Source: Mycolicibacterium septicum DSM 44393 (GTDB lineage: Bacteria > Actinomycetota > Actinomycetes > Mycobacteriales > Mycobacteriaceae). Taken from it: a stretch of DNA of 64,000 nucleotides. Shown here in pieces: positions 52,948 through 62,628 of this stretch (the first letter of the stretch is position 1; every line of letters starts with the position of its first letter). The stretch is taken from the NCBI RefSeq assembly GCF_000455325.1, contig NZ_HG322951.1, positions 4,136,339 to 4,200,338 on the forward strand, read 5' to 3'. The notes below the pieces were generated by a model. It worked only from the letters and a program-made list of their open reading frames with translations, was not told where the DNA came from and did no database searches. The position numbers and the translations under genes are program-made.

Positions 52948-54366
52948 CTAGCGCTTCTTCGGTGCTCCGCGCTTCTCGCGGACCCGGACGTTGATCCGCA
53001 CCGGGCTGCCCTCGAAACCGAACTGCTCACGCAGGCGCCGCTCCAGGAACCGGCGGTAACCGGCCTCGAGGAACCCCGACGTGAACAGCACGAAGGTCGG
53101 GGGCCGGGTGGCCGCCTGGGTGGCGAACAGGATCTTGGGCTGCTTGCCACCGCGCACCGGCGGCGGTGTCGCGGAGACGATCTCCTTGAGGAAGTTGTTG
53201 AGCTGTCCGGTCGAGATCCGTTTGTCCCAGGAGGCCAGTGAGGTCTCCAGCGCAGGCACCAGCTTCTGCACCGCCCGGCCGGTCATGGCCGAGATGTTGA
53301 CCCGCGGCGCCCACTGCACCTGCACCAGTTCCCGGTCGATCTCTTTGTCCAGCAGGTACCGCCGGTCCTCGTCGACCAGGTCCCATTTGTTGAATGCGAT
53401 GACCAGTGCGCGCCCGGCCTCGATCACCATCGACAGCACCCGCAGATCCTGCTCGGTCAGCGGCTGGGAGGCATCGATCAGCATGATCGCCACCTCGGCC
53501 GCGTCGATCGCGCCGTGGGTGCGCACCGAGGCGTAGAACTCGTGGCCGCTGGCCTGGCCGACCTTGCGCCGCAGACCGGCGGTGTCGACGAAACGCCAAG
53601 TCTTGCCGCCCAATTCGATGAGCGAGTCGACAGGATCGACCGTGGTGCCCGCGACGTCGTGCACCACCGAGCGCTCGTCGCCGGCCAGCCGGTTCAGCAG
53701 CGAACTCTTGCCGACGTTCGGCTTGCCCACCAGTGCCACGCGGCGTGGGCCGCCGGCACCGCTACCACCGACCTCCGAAACCTCAGGCAGCTTTTCCATC
53801 ACGGTGTCGAGCAGATCGGCCACGCCCCGGCCGTGCATGGCACTGATCGCGTGCGGCTCGCCGATGCCAAGCGACCACAGTGCCGCGGCATCGGATTCGC
53901 CCCGCTGTGTGTCAACCTTGTTGGCCGCCAGGAAGACCGGCTTACCCGACTTGCGCAGCATCCTCGCCGCCGCCTCGTCGGCCGAGGTCGCGCCGACGAC
54001 CGCGTCGACCACGAGGATGATCGCGTCGGCGGTGCGCATCGCCACGAGCGCCTGATCGGCCACCAGCTGCTGCAGGCCCTTGGCGTCGGGTTCCCATCCC
54101 CCGGTGTCCTGCACCATGAACCGACGACCGAGCCAGTTCGCGTCATAGGACACCCGGTCGCGGGTCACCCCGGGGATGTCCTGCACGACGGCTTCGCGAC
54201 GGCCCAGGATCCGGTTCACCAGAGTCGATTTCCCGACATTGGGCCGACCGACGACGGCCAGGACCGGAGGCGGCGCCGCCGCTTCCTCAAGAACCTCGGC
54301 AACCTCGTCGCCGAACTCCCAGTCGCTTTCGTCCGACCAGGTGCCGTCTCCGTCAGAGACGCTCAT
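52948..54366 (-). CDS. der: Ribosome biogenesis GTPase Der (EngA)
   Basis: 472-residue GTPase with two tandem G domains: GRPNVGKS (about 40-47), DTGGW and NKVD in the first, GKPNVGKS (about 213-220), DTAGL and NKWD in the second, and a C-terminal KH-like domain with a basic tail. Needed for 50S maturation. Its start overlaps the cmk stop. Last gene of the parA-scp-cmk-der operon. Confidence 0.96.
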   Translation of the reverse strand: MSVSDGDGTWSDESDWEFGDEVAEVLEEAAAPPPVLAVVGRPNVGKSTLVNRILGRREAVVQDIPGVTRDRVSYDANWLGRRFMVQDTGGWEPDAKGLQQLVADQALVAMRTADAIILVVDAVVGATSADEAAARMLRKSGKPVFLAANKVDTQRGESDAAALWSLGIGEPHAISAMHGRGVADLLDTVMEKLPEVSEVGGSGAGGPRRVALVGKPNVGKSSLLNRLAGDERSVVHDVAGTTVDPVDSLIELGGKTWRFVDTAGLRRKVGQASGHEFYASVRTHGAIDAAEVAIMLIDASQPLTEQDLRVLSMVIEAGRALVIAFNKWDLVDEDRRYLLDKEIDRELVQVQWAPRVNISAMTGRAVQKLVPALETSLASWDKRISTGQLNNFLKEIVSATPPPVRGGKQPKILFATQAATRPPTFVLFTSGFLEAGYRRFLERRLREQFGFEGSPVRINVRVREKRGAPKKR

Positions 54367-55049
54367 CGCCGTACCCCCGCATGCTGGGTCACCAGGTCGA
54401 GAAGGTGTGTCACGACCTGTGTCTGGTCCATATCGCTGGTGTCGACCACCAGAGCATCCTCGGCCGCACGCAGCGGCGACACGGCCCGCGTTGAATCGAG
54501 GTGGTCGCGGCGCTGCACGTCGGCGAGCACCGTCGCGTAGTCATCGGGCAGCCCGCTCGCGATGTTCTGGGCGTTGCGGCGCCGGGCCCGCTCCTCGGCC
54601 GACGCGGTCAGGAAGATCTTGACGTCGGCCTTGGGCAGCACCACGGTGCCGATGTCGCGGCCCTCGACCACCACGCGGCCGCCCGATGCCGCCAGTTCGC
54701 GCTGCAGATCGACCAACCGGGTGCGCACCGCGGGCACCGCGGAGACCGCGGAAACCGCCCGGGTCACCTCGTCGCCACGGATCTCGGCGGAGACGTCCTC
54801 ACCGGCCAGGAAGGCGCGGTCCTCACCGGGATCCGAACCCACACCGATCACCGCGCCCGAGGCCACCGCGTCGATCGCCTCGGCGTCGTCCAGGTCGGCA
54901 CCGGCGCGGAGCACCGCCAAGGTGACGATGCGGTACATCGCGCCGGTGTCCAGGTAGCTGGCACCCAGCGCCTGCGCCAAACCCCTTGAAACCGAAGACT
55001 TTCCGGTTCCCGCCGGTCCATCGACCGCTACCACCAGAGACCCGCTCAC
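54363..55049 (-). CDS. cmk: Cytidylate kinase
   Basis: 228-residue (d)CMP kinase. P-loop GPAGTGKSS (about 10-18), YLDTGAMYR substrate loop, RGDEVT and VEGRDIGTVV, plus the LID region with ARRR. GTG start at 55049 overlaps the pseudouridine synthase stop as GTGA. Confidence 0.95.
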   Translation of the reverse strand: MSGSLVVAVDGPAGTGKSSVSRGLAQALGASYLDTGAMYRIVTLAVLRAGADLDDAEAIDAVASGAVIGVGSDPGEDRAFLAGEDVSAEIRGDEVTRAVSAVSAVPAVRTRLVDLQRELAASGGRVVVEGRDIGTVVLPKADVKIFLTASAEERARRRNAQNIASGLPDDYATVLADVQRRDHLDSTRAVSPLRAAEDALVVDTSDMDQTQVVTHLLDLVTQHAGVRR

Positions 55050-55786
55050 ATTCCCACCGCCTGATAAAGCTCGCCGATTTCCTTGCGGCTGAGCGCCCTG
55101 ATACTGCCCGGCCGCTGCTCGCCGAGCGCCACCGAACCGATGTCGGTGCGGACCAGTTCCTGCACCGGGAAATCCACTGCGGCCAGCATCCGCCGCACGA
55201 TGCGGTTGCGCCCCTCGTGCAGGGTGACCTTCACCAGGGTCTTGCCCGGGACCGTGTCCACCACCGCGAAGTCATCGACATGGGCCGGGCCGTCGTCCAA
55301 TTCGACACCGGCGCGCAGTTTCTTCCCGAGTCCGCGCGGCACCGTGCCGATCACCGTCGCCACATAGGTCTTGGGGATCTCATAGGACGGGTGCATCAAC
55401 CGGTGGGCGAGCTCCCCGTCGTTGGTCAGCAGCAGCAACCCCTCGGTGTCGGCGTCGAGCCGGCCGACGTGAAAGAGCTTCTTGTTGCCCCGGACCCGGT
55501 GCTCCACCAGGTCCCCCACACAGGGGCGGCCCTTCTCGTCGGACATCGTCGACATCATGCCGCGCGGCTTGTTGATCGCCAGGTACACCAGGGTGTCGTC
55601 GAGTACGACGCGCGATCCGTCCACCCGGATCTCTGCGACCGCCGGGTCGACCCGCGTGCCGAGCTCGGTCACCAGTCGACCATCCACCTCGACGCGACCG
55701 TCGGTGATCATCCGTTCGGCCACCCGCCGGGAGGCAATTCCGGCCTGTGACAACACTTTTTGCAGCCGTACGCCTTCTTCAGCCAT
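55046..55786 (-). CDS. 23S rRNA pseudouridine synthase, RsuA/RluB family
   Basis: 246 residues with an N-terminal S4 RNA-binding domain (about 5-60) and the RsuA/RluB catalytic domain with GRLDADTEGLLLLTNDG (catalytic Asp near 117) and the HEGRNRIVRRM loop. Likely modifies 23S rRNA, as in the Rv1711-type gene at this place in other mycobacteria. Confidence 0.93.
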   Translation of the reverse strand: MAEEGVRLQKVLSQAGIASRRVAERMITDGRVEVDGRLVTELGTRVDPAVAEIRVDGSRVVLDDTLVYLAINKPRGMMSTMSDEKGRPCVGDLVEHRVRGNKKLFHVGRLDADTEGLLLLTNDGELAHRLMHPSYEIPKTYVATVIGTVPRGLGKKLRAGVELDDGPAHVDDFAVVDTVPGKTLVKVTLHEGRNRIVRRMLAAVDFPVQELVRTDIGSVALGEQRPGSIRALSRKEIGELYQAVGM

Positions 55787-55787
55787 G

Positions 55788-56525
55788 TCAGTCCTTGTCC
55801 ACGTCGAAGGCCAGCGGCTGATTGCTGCCGGATGAGCCGCCGTTGAGTTTGGCGAAACGCGGCTCGTCGCCGAGTGATTCGCTCAGGTCGTCGATCACGT
55901 CGACATCGGGCAGCAGCGGCGCGATGTCGGGCAGGTCGGACAGCGACGACAAGCCCAGCCGTTCCAGGAACAGCTCGGTGGTGGCGAACGCCGCCGCGCC
56001 AGAGTCCGGATCGGTGCCTGCCTCGGTGATCAGACCGCGCGCCACCAGGGTCCGCATCACCGCGTCCACGTTGACGCCACGCACCGCGCTCACCCGCGCC
56101 CGGGTCACCGGTTGGCGGTAGGCCACCACGGCCAGGGTCTCCAGGGCCGCCCGGGTCAGCTTGGACCTGGCGCCGTCGAGCAGGAGCCGCTCGACGTACG
56201 GGGCGTACCGCGACCGGGTGTACATCCGCCACCCGCCCGCGGCCTCGCGCAGGTCGATGCCGCTGTCCCGCGCGGCGAAGTCCTCGGCCATCAGCCGCAG
56301 CTTGGCCATCACCCGGTAGGCGGGTTGTTCGGTCGCCGAGGCCAGCGCGTCGACCGTCACCGGCGTGTCCACCACCAGCAACAACGCTTCCAACACGGCG
56401 CCGAGTTCACCGTCTTCGAGCTCCGGAACCGTCGCCACGTCGATGCCCAGGTCATCTCCGACCGGGATCACATCACCCGGGGCATCATCGGACAGCTCTC
56501 CGGAATCGGAGATCTCGTCAGTCAT
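55788..56525 (-). CDS. scpB: Segregation and condensation protein B
   Basis: 245 residues. Two winged-helix domains: ELGAVLEALLLVVDTPVTVD, then ALETLAVVAYRQPVTRARVSAVRGV (about 118-142), the ScpB signature. ATG at 56525; the acidic N-terminal ~35 residues are variable. Acts with ScpA and SMC in chromosome condensation. 1 bp before the pseudouridine synthase start. Confidence 0.95.
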   Translation of the reverse strand: MTDEISDSGELSDDAPGDVIPVGDDLGIDVATVPELEDGELGAVLEALLLVVDTPVTVDALASATEQPAYRVMAKLRLMAEDFAARDSGIDLREAAGGWRMYTRSRYAPYVERLLLDGARSKLTRAALETLAVVAYRQPVTRARVSAVRGVNVDAVMRTLVARGLITEAGTDPDSGAAAFATTELFLERLGLSSLSDLPDIAPLLPDVDVIDDLSESLGDEPRFAKLNGGSSGSNQPLAFDVDKD

Positions 56526-56533
56526 CGTTCTCG

Positions 56534-57403
56534 CTATTCTTCCGCATCCGCGGTTGCCAGATGTTCGCTGGTCGGCCGATCTCCGGTCCACGAAACCTGG
56601 AGCACTCCAAGCGCTTCTGGTTGCTCGAATGTTACCGCCCTGGCCCGGAACAGTTCGAGCAGCGCCAGGAAGCGGCCGACGATCTGGAGTCCGTCGGTGC
56701 ACTCTGCCACGAGTTCGGAGAAAGTTGCCCATTCGCCGATCCCTCGCTGTTCGAGCAGGGCGATGATCCGGTGCGCCTGTTCGGGCACCGACACCTTGGG
56801 CGCATGGATGTGGTCGATACCCACCGTGGGCACCGGGCGCGGGGTGAAGGCGGCGGCCGCGATCTCGGCGAATTTGCCGGCATCGACGCCGAGCATCACC
56901 TCGGGCAGCAGGTCCGAGTAGCGGTCCTCCAGCGACACCGCGCGCGGGTAGCTGCGCAGCGCCGCGGCCTCGAGTTCGGCGAACATCAACGCGACGTGTT
57001 TGAACGCCCGGTACTGCAGCAGTCGGGCGAACAGGAGGTCGCGGACCTCCAGCAGGGCGAGATCCTCCTCGTCGTGCACCTCGCCCGAGGGCAGCAGCCG
57101 GGCGGCTTTCAGGTCAAGCAGCGTGGCCGCGATCACCAGGAACGTCGTGGTCTCGTCGAGCTCGAGGCGGGCGCCGATCTCCTTGGTGTACGCGATGAAA
57201 TCGTCGGTGACCTGGTGTAATGCCACCTCGGTGACGTCGAGCCGGTGCGCGAAGATCAGCTGCAACAGCAGATCGAACGGCCCCTCGAAGTTGGTGAGCC
57301 GAACCTGGAAACGGTTCTGCTGATCGCCGGCAGTCGGTTCGTCCCCGACCGCGGCATCCGCTTCGGCGCCCTCGGTGGTCGGGTTGTTCAGGACATCGTT
57401 CAC
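56534..57403 (-). CDS. scpA: Segregation and condensation protein A
   Basis: 289 residues. The FEGPFDLLLQLI kleisin motif near residue 38, LVIAATLLDLKAARLLP near 90 and the C-terminal winged helix (FLALLELFRARAVTFEQPE) are typical. GTG start overlaps parA as GTGA. SMC-kleisin subunit. Confidence 0.95.
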   Translation of the reverse strand: MNDVLNNPTTEGAEADAAVGDEPTAGDQQNRFQVRLTNFEGPFDLLLQLIFAHRLDVTEVALHQVTDDFIAYTKEIGARLELDETTTFLVIAATLLDLKAARLLPSGEVHDEEDLALLEVRDLLFARLLQYRAFKHVALMFAELEAAALRSYPRAVSLEDRYSDLLPEVMLGVDAGKFAEIAAAAFTPRPVPTVGIDHIHAPKVSVPEQAHRIIALLEQRGIGEWATFSELVAECTDGLQIVGRFLALLELFRARAVTFEQPEALGVLQVSWTGDRPTSEHLATADAEE

Positions 57404-58326
57404 GCGCCGAACCGGTCGATGACTTCGCGTGCCAGCGATCGGTAGGCCACGGCGCCGCCGGACTTGGGTGCCCAGGTGGTGATCGGCTCGCCGGCCACGC
57501 TGGTCTCCGGGAACCGCACGGTCCGGGTGATCACGGTGTCGAACACCAGGTCGCCGAACCGCTCCACCACGCGGGCCATGACCTCGCGCGCGTTGACCGT
57601 GCGTGGGTCGTAGCGGGTCACCAGGATGCCGCTGATGGACAGCTTCGGATTGAGCCGGTCGTGCACCTTGTCCACGGTGTCGGTCAGCAGTGCCAGCCCG
57701 CGCAGCGAGAAGTACTCACATTCGGTGGGGATGATCACACCGTCGGCGCAGGCGAGCCCGTTGACCGTGAGCAGGCCCAGCGACGGCTGGCAGTCGATCA
57801 GCACGTAGTCGTAGCGGTCGAGGATCGGGTACAGGGCCCGGGCCAGTGACTGCTCGCGGCCCACCTCGTTGACCAGCTGGATCTCGGCGGCCGACAGGTC
57901 GATGTTGCTGGGCACGAGGTCCATGCCGCTGACGCGAGTCTTGATCACGACGTCGTCGATCGACACCCGCGGTTCGATCAGCAGGTTGTGCACCGTGTGC
58001 TCGAGTTCGTAGTGCGGGACGCCGAGGCCCGCCGACAGCGCGCCCTGTGGGTCCAGGTCGACCAGCAGGACCCGGCGGCCGTACTCCGCCAGGCTGGCCC
58101 CCAGGTTGATGGTCGAGGTCGTCTTGCCGACCCCGCCCTTCTGATTGCACATCGCGATGACCTTGGCCGGGCCGTGGGTCGAACGGGGCCGCGGTTCGGG
58201 GATGTCCCTCGGTGGCCGCCCGGTCAGACCGAGCTCGGGTGAGCTGTGCTCGAACAGTCCGTCATGCCCGCCGTCGTCGTTCACGCCCGACCGCCACCGG
58301 TCAGGCATCCCGCAGTCATGGCGCAC
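57400..58326 (-). CDS. ParA-family ATPase
   Basis: 308 residues with the deviant Walker A CNQKGGVGKTT (about 59-69), DLDPQGALSAG and the DLVPSNIDLSAAE region of ParA/Soj proteins. First gene of the operon with scpA, scpB, cmk and der, as in Rv1708. Start uncertain: GTG 58326 or the ATG at 58308. It is not beside a parB, so this is the second, scp-linked ParA of mycobacteria. Confidence 0.92.
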   Translation of the reverse strand: MRHDCGMPDRWRSGVNDDGGHDGLFEHSSPELGLTGRPPRDIPEPRPRSTHGPAKVIAMCNQKGGVGKTTSTINLGASLAEYGRRVLLVDLDPQGALSAGLGVPHYELEHTVHNLLIEPRVSIDDVVIKTRVSGMDLVPSNIDLSAAEIQLVNEVGREQSLARALYPILDRYDYVLIDCQPSLGLLTVNGLACADGVIIPTECEYFSLRGLALLTDTVDKVHDRLNPKLSISGILVTRYDPRTVNAREVMARVVERFGDLVFDTVITRTVRFPETSVAGEPITTWAPKSGGAVAYRSLAREVIDRFGA

Positions 58327-58402
58327 ATCCCCGCAAGTTTAACGTCGGTACGCAGCTAGGACGGGCAGACCCGCGGGCAATCGGGCGCATATGGTGTGCG
58401 TC

Positions 58403-59155
58403 ATGAGTCTCAAACAGCGGCTGCCGCTGTTGCGGTGGTCGTTCATCCGGATGGGAATCGGCGCCAGACACTTCGCCCGCACCGGGCAGTGGGGCGATGG
58501 CCGGGAGGCCGCGGCCGCCGATTATGTCGTGGCCAACGCCCGCGCGGGCGACCTCGACGATGTCATCGCCACCGTCGACAAGTTCGCCTACGAGAAGTCG
58601 TTTCTGATCAACGTCGGCGACGAGAAGGGTGCGCTGCTCGACGCGGCGGTCGTGCGGGCCAATCCGCGCCTGGCTCTGGAGCTGGGCACCTATTGCGGCT
58701 ACGGGGCCATGCGCATCGCCCGCGCCGCGCCGGCCGCCCGGGTGTTCTCGGTGGAGTTCTCCCCCACCAACGCCGACATCGCGCGACGCATCTGGGCCCA
58801 CGCCGGGGTGGCCGACCGGATCACCTGCGTGGTCGGGACGATCGACGACGGCGGACGCACGCTCGACGCGCTCTCGGCAGGCGGGTTCGATGCCGGCGGG
58901 CTGGATTTCGTGTTCCTCGATCACGACAAGAACGCCTATCTGACCGACCTGCAGAGCCTGGTGGACCGGGGCTGGCTGCACCGCGGCTCGATCGTGGTCG
59001 CCGACAACGTGAAGCTTCCGGGAGCCCCGAAGTACCTGGCCTACATGCAGGAGCAGCAGGGGTCACTCTGGGATACGAAGCATCACAAGACGCATGCCGA
59101 GTACCAGACCTTGCTGCCTGACCTGGTGCTGGAATCGGAGTATCTGGGCGGTTAG
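58403..59155 (+). CDS. COMT-like SAM-dependent O-methyltransferase
   Basis: 250 residues. ELGTYCGYGAMRIA (SAM loop), FLDHDKNAYLTDL (metal/substrate Asp) and ADNVKLPGAPKYL match catechol O-methyltransferase-type enzymes (Rv1703c-type). ATG at 58403 (MSLKQRLP) taken over 58391. Its stop overlaps the convergent xerD gene by 4 bp. Confidence 0.88.
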   Translation: MSLKQRLPLLRWSFIRMGIGARHFARTGQWGDGREAAAADYVVANARAGDLDDVIATVDKFAYEKSFLINVGDEKGALLDAAVVRANPRLALELGTYCGYGAMRIARAAPAARVFSVEFSPTNADIARRIWAHAGVADRITCVVGTIDDGGRTLDALSAGGFDAGGLDFVFLDHDKNAYLTDLQSLVDRGWLHRGSIVVADNVKLPGAPKYLAYMQEQQGSLWDTKHHKTHAEYQTLLPDLVLESEYLGG

Positions 59156-60108
59156 CGCGCCCGCGGGTGCGCACCCGCCCAGACCTCGCGCAGCGTGTGC
59201 ACGGTGACCATGGTGTAGATCTGCGTGGTGGTGACCGAGGCGTGACCGAGCAGTTCCTGTACGACGCGCACGTCGGCGCCGCCGTCGAGCAAGTGGGTCG
59301 CGAACGAGTGCCGCAACGTGTGCGGCGAGACCGCCGACGTGATCCCGGCCCGCTCGGCCGCATCCTGCAACACCTGCCAGGCACTCTGCCGGGACAGCCG
59401 CCCGCCGCGGGCATTGAGGAAGATCCCCGGCGTGCCCCGGCCGCGCCGGGCCAGATCCGGACGGCCCCGCACCAGGTAGGCGTCGAGGGCGCTGACCGCG
59501 GGACGGCCGATGGGCACCAGCCGTTGCTTGCCGCCCTTGCCGCGCAGCAGCACCGAGCGGGCCTGGGTGTCGATGTCGTCGATGTCGAGACCCACGGCCT
59601 CCGAGATCCGCGCCCCGGTGGAGTACAGCAATTCCAGCAGCGCGCGGTTGCGGAGCGTCAGCGGACCGTCGGCCTCGCTGTCCCCGCCTGCGGCCTCGAG
59701 CAACGCGAGCACCTCGTCGAGGGTCAGACTCTTGGGCAGCCGGCGACTGGGTGTGGGCGGTTTCACCCCGCGGGCGACGTCGAGTGCGGTGATCCCCTCG
59801 GCCGTGGCGAACCGGTGCAGACCGCGGACCGCGACCACGGCCCGGGCGGCCGAGACCGCCGACAGCGCAGCCACTCCCGACTCGGGGTCGCCCCGGCGCA
59901 GGGCGATGAGGAAGTCACTGACATCGGCCTCGGCCACCTTGGCCAGATCATCGATTCCACGCTGGGTCAGATGCTCTGCATAGCGGCGCAGGTCGCGCCG
60001 GTAGGAGCTCAAGGTGTTGGCCGCCACGCCCCGCTCGATCGTCAGGTGATCGAGGTAGCCCTGTAACTGGTCGTCGAGGGCCGATCGGACGGGGGACGGC
60101 GTCGTCAT
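59152..60108 (-). CDS. xerD: Tyrosine recombinase XerD
   Basis: 318 residues. Core-binding domain (about 10-95) then catalytic domain with Arg in TGARISE, HTLRH, GHASV and the TQIYT Tyr nucleophile near the end. ATG at 60108 overlaps the Nudix stop (ATGA) and has AAAAGG 7 nt upstream. Resolves chromosome dimers at dif. Confidence 0.94.
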   Translation of the reverse strand: MTTPSPVRSALDDQLQGYLDHLTIERGVAANTLSSYRRDLRRYAEHLTQRGIDDLAKVAEADVSDFLIALRRGDPESGVAALSAVSAARAVVAVRGLHRFATAEGITALDVARGVKPPTPSRRLPKSLTLDEVLALLEAAGGDSEADGPLTLRNRALLELLYSTGARISEAVGLDIDDIDTQARSVLLRGKGGKQRLVPIGRPAVSALDAYLVRGRPDLARRGRGTPGIFLNARGGRLSRQSAWQVLQDAAERAGITSAVSPHTLRHSFATHLLDGGADVRVVQELLGHASVTTTQIYTMVTVHTLREVWAGAHPRAR

Positions 60109-60725
60109 AGCAGGCCTTTTCGCCGCCTGAACGCTGTCGGCCGGTCGGTCCACGGCGCCTCGACCGGTCGTAACGCCTCGCCATCGGGCATCGCGTGCGC
60201 GGCCAGAATGCCTGCCACCGCAATGCCGTTGACGATGTCGCCGGAGAACACCCGGCGAACGGCCTCCTGCAACGGCACGCGTTCGACCACCATGTCGGCT
60301 TCCTCGTGCTCGGCCTCGGGGCGTCCGACGTCGGTCAGCCCGGTGGCCAGGAAGATCCGCACACTCTCGTCGGAGAACCCCGGCGTCGAATCGAGATCCA
60401 CCAGCACCCGCCAGTGGTCGGCCCTGAGGCCGACCTCTTCGACGAGTTCGCGGGCCGCGGTCACCTCGGGAGGCTCCCCACCGAGGTCGAGCAGACCGGC
60501 GGGCAGTTCCCAGAGCCGACGGCCCAGCGGGTGCCGGTACTGATACACCAGCACCACGTTGCCGTCCTCGTCGAGAGCCACCACGGCCACCGCGCCGTAA
60601 TGCTCGACGACCTCGCGCCGGGCCGAACCGCCCCCGGGCATGCTGACCTCATCCGCGCGCAGCGCGAAAATGTTTCCGACGTAGACGGTTTCGCTGGCCA
60701 GGGTCTCGAAGTCGTGTTCAGCCAA
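60105..60725 (-). CDS. ADP-ribose pyrophosphatase (Nudix)
   Basis: 206 residues from a TTG at 60725, which gives the N-terminus LAEHDFETLASETV expected from the M. tuberculosis Rv1700 homologue and overlaps pyrG by 8 bp. The Nudix box is GEPPEVTAARELVEEVGL (about 93-110). Hydrolyses ADP-ribose. The TTG start means automatic callers may pick a wrong start. Confidence 0.92.
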   Translation of the reverse strand: MAEHDFETLASETVYVGNIFALRADEVSMPGGGSARREVVEHYGAVAVVALDEDGNVVLVYQYRHPLGRRLWELPAGLLDLGGEPPEVTAARELVEEVGLRADHWRVLVDLDSTPGFSDESVRIFLATGLTDVGRPEAEHEEADMVVERVPLQEAVRRVFSGDIVNGIAVAGILAAHAMPDGEALRPVEAPWTDRPTAFRRRKGLL

Positions 60726-62493
60726 GTGAAGCGGCTTCGGCGTCGTCGACAGGACTTTCGCCGGCTTCCACTTCCCCGGCATCCTCGGCGAAATCCTCGG
60801 GCAGGTCCATGCCGGGCAACCGCTCCTCGGCCTTGTAGTCCAGCGCCGCGCCGATGAACGCGGCGAACAGCGGATGCGGCCGCGTCGGCCGGCTCTTGAG
60901 TTCGGGGTGGGCCTGGGTCCCGACCAGGAACGGATGGATCTTCGAGTCGTACTCCACGAACTCCACCAGGTGCCCGTCCGGCGAGGTGCCGCTGAACCGC
61001 AGCCCGCTCTCGGCGATCCGGTCCCGGTAGGCGTTGTTGACCTCGTAGCGGTGCCGGTGCCGCTCGGACACCTCGGTCGCCTGATATGCCTGGGCCACAA
61101 TCGATCCCGCTTCCAGGACCGCGGGATACGCGCCGAGCCGCATGGTTCCGCCCAGGTCCGCCTCACCGGCGACGGCGTCCTTCTGATCGGCCATCGTGGA
61201 GATCACCGGGTCCACTGTCTTCGGGTCGAACTCGGCGGAGTTGGCACCGGCGATACCGACCGACCGCGCCGCCTCGATCACGATGCACTGCAGTCCCAGA
61301 CACAGACCCAGCACCGGCAGGCCGCGCTTGCGGGCGAACGAGATCGCCCCGAGCTTGCCTTCGATGCCGCGGATGCCGAAACCGCCCGGAATGAGCACCC
61401 CGTCGACATCGGACAGCGCGGCGGCCGCACCGAGGTCGGTCTCGCAGTCATCGGAGGCCACCCACCGGATCTCCACCTTGGCGCGGTGTTTGAAGCCGCC
61501 GGCGCGCAGCGCCTCGGCCACCGACAGGTAGGCGTCGGACAGGTCGATGTACTTGCCCACCAAGGCGATCCGAACCGTCTCCTGCGGCTCGTGCACCCGG
61601 CGCAGCAGGTCGTCCCACTCCGACCAGTCCACATCGCGGAACGGCAGGTTGAGCCGGCGCACCACGTACGCGTCGAGTTCCTCGCGGTGCAGCACCTTGG
61701 GGATGTCGTAGATGGACGGCGCGTCCGGAGTGGAGATCACACCATCGATGTCGACGTCGCACATGAGCGCGATCTTGTTCTTGAGCGGTTCGGGGACGTC
61801 ACGATCACACCGCAGGATCAGGGCATCGGGGGTGATGCCGATGCTGCGCAGCGCGGCCACCGAGTGCTGGGTCGGCTTGGTCTTGAGCTCACCGGACGGG
61901 GCGAGATAGGGCACCAGCGAAACGTGCAGGAAGAAGCAGTTGTCCCGGCCGACCTCATGGCGCACCTGACGGGCGGCCTCCAGGAACGGCAGCGACTCGA
62001 TATCGCCCACGGTGCCGCCGATTTCGGTGATCACCACGTCGGGGCGCTGTCCGGACGAATCGGGCTCGGCCATGGCCAGGATCCGGCTCTTGATCTCGTC
62101 GGTGATGTGGGGAATCACCTGCACGGTGTCGCCCAGGTACTCGCCGCGGCGTTCCTTGGCGATCACCGTGGAGTACACCTGGCCGGTGGTCACGTTGGCC
62201 GACTGGGACAGGTTGCGATCCAGGAACCGCTCGTAGTGGCCGACGTCGAGGTCGGTCTCTGCGCCGTCCTCGGTGACGAACACCTCACCGTGCTGGAACG
62301 GGTTCATGGTGCCCGGATCGACGTTCAGATAGGGGTCGAGCTTCTGCATCGTCACCTGCAACCCTCGCGCGGTGAGCAGCTGACCGAGGCTCGAAGCGGT
62401 CAACCCCTTACCGAGCGATGACGCCACACCACCGGTGACGAAGAGGTGTTTGGTGGCGGTGTGCGGGTGCTTGCGTAAGGCGGGCAAAAGCAT
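60718..62493 (-). CDS. pyrG: CTP synthase
   Basis: 591 residues: amidoligase domain with KHLFVTGGVASSLGKG P-loop near the N-terminus, then the glutaminase domain with GLCLGLQ (nucleophilic Cys) and a HPELKSRP catalytic His/Glu. Two starts fit: ATG 62493, but its GGAGG is directly adjacent, or TTG 62487, where GGAGG sits 6 nt upstream. Makes CTP from UTP and glutamine. Confidence 0.96.
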   Translation of the reverse strand: MLLPALRKHPHTATKHLFVTGGVASSLGKGLTASSLGQLLTARGLQVTMQKLDPYLNVDPGTMNPFQHGEVFVTEDGAETDLDVGHYERFLDRNLSQSANVTTGQVYSTVIAKERRGEYLGDTVQVIPHITDEIKSRILAMAEPDSSGQRPDVVITEIGGTVGDIESLPFLEAARQVRHEVGRDNCFFLHVSLVPYLAPSGELKTKPTQHSVAALRSIGITPDALILRCDRDVPEPLKNKIALMCDVDIDGVISTPDAPSIYDIPKVLHREELDAYVVRRLNLPFRDVDWSEWDDLLRRVHEPQETVRIALVGKYIDLSDAYLSVAEALRAGGFKHRAKVEIRWVASDDCETDLGAAAALSDVDGVLIPGGFGIRGIEGKLGAISFARKRGLPVLGLCLGLQCIVIEAARSVGIAGANSAEFDPKTVDPVISTMADQKDAVAGEADLGGTMRLGAYPAVLEAGSIVAQAYQATEVSERHRHRYEVNNAYRDRIAESGLRFSGTSPDGHLVEFVEYDSKIHPFLVGTQAHPELKSRPTRPHPLFAAFIGAALDYKAEERLPGMDLPEDFAEDAGEVEAGESPVDDAEAASLG

Positions 62494-62628
62494 CCTCCGT
62501 GACGACGGGCAGGGAATCGAGAAACTGCTGTGGCCTGCCGACCCACGGAATCTCACCTTAACACCGACACCGACAAGCCGTCGCTGACGCGCCGCGCGTA
62601 CGCGGAGCAGTTGGGCGGTCGCGGCTCG

